Positions 63,821 through 64,000 of a DNA stretch of 64,000 nucleotides are shown piece by piece. The stretch is from Nitrosospira sp. Its GTDB lineage: Bacteria > Pseudomonadota > Gammaproteobacteria > Burkholderiales > Nitrosomonadaceae. The stretch is taken from NCBI GenBank assembly GCA_013697655.1, contig JACCWK010000055.1, positions 1 to 64,000 on the forward strand. The letters run 5' to 3'. Under the pieces are notes generated by a model. It was not told the DNA's origin. It ran no database searches and saw only the letters and a program-made list of their open reading frames with translations. The position numbers were made by a program, and so were the translations under genes. Positions within the stretch are counted from its first letter, which is position 1; the number at the start of each line of letters is the position of its first letter.

Positions 63821-64000
63821 TGTCCAGGTACTGACATCCGAGATCATCACCGCAGCCTCGGTTTCAGATTTTCCCTGCGGCCGCATTGGGTGATTGGTTT
63901 GCATTTTGAGAAAACATCCTATAATCAAATTGTCTTATTAGGTTTTCTTGGTTTTACTACGCTTGAATATTATTGATTTTATCCGCTATAGATGATTTCA

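Overview
The window reads as a betaproteobacterial, nitrifier-like (Nitrosomonadaceae-like, inferred) chromosome segment with two contrasting parts. (1) Positions 1 to ~14 kb: a disturbed accessory region. It holds an IS1380-type transposase start carrying a nonsense codon, a frameshifted cbbO (RuBisCO activation), a frameshifted class-II-aldolase-like gene, truncated sua5/purE/purK/nuoM fragments joined end to end, then an inorganic-carbon uptake set (SbtA, SbtB/PII-like, STAS-less SulP/BicA-like, Usp), an IS630-like remnant and further interrupted small genes. (2) ~14 to 64 kb: mostly intact core genes. These are rsgA, phhB, M48 protease, orn, a glycogen cluster (glgP, glgA, glgB, glgC, two GH57 enzymes), fdxA, an AddB/AddA-like nuclease-helicase pair, mltB, birA, coaX, engB, hemB, mrcA, sirB2-like, copD-like, a single-chain type IIG-like R-M enzyme plus a RelE/RHH toxin-antitoxin pair, lpd-like, a Sel1 protein, cysE, cysK, aroA-cmk-rpsA-ihfB-lapA-pyrF, a CBS protein, folB, plsY, tsaD, rpsU and yqeY. 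The most unusual signal is a set of four noncoding arrays of a TGTGAA-like motif at exact 11-bp periodicity (6126-6164, 9724-9762, 11963-11990, 12281-12319). They resemble tandem sites for an OmpR/PhoB-type regulator and surround the carbon-uptake genes. All calls come from reading the sequence and ORF translations; no database search was run.
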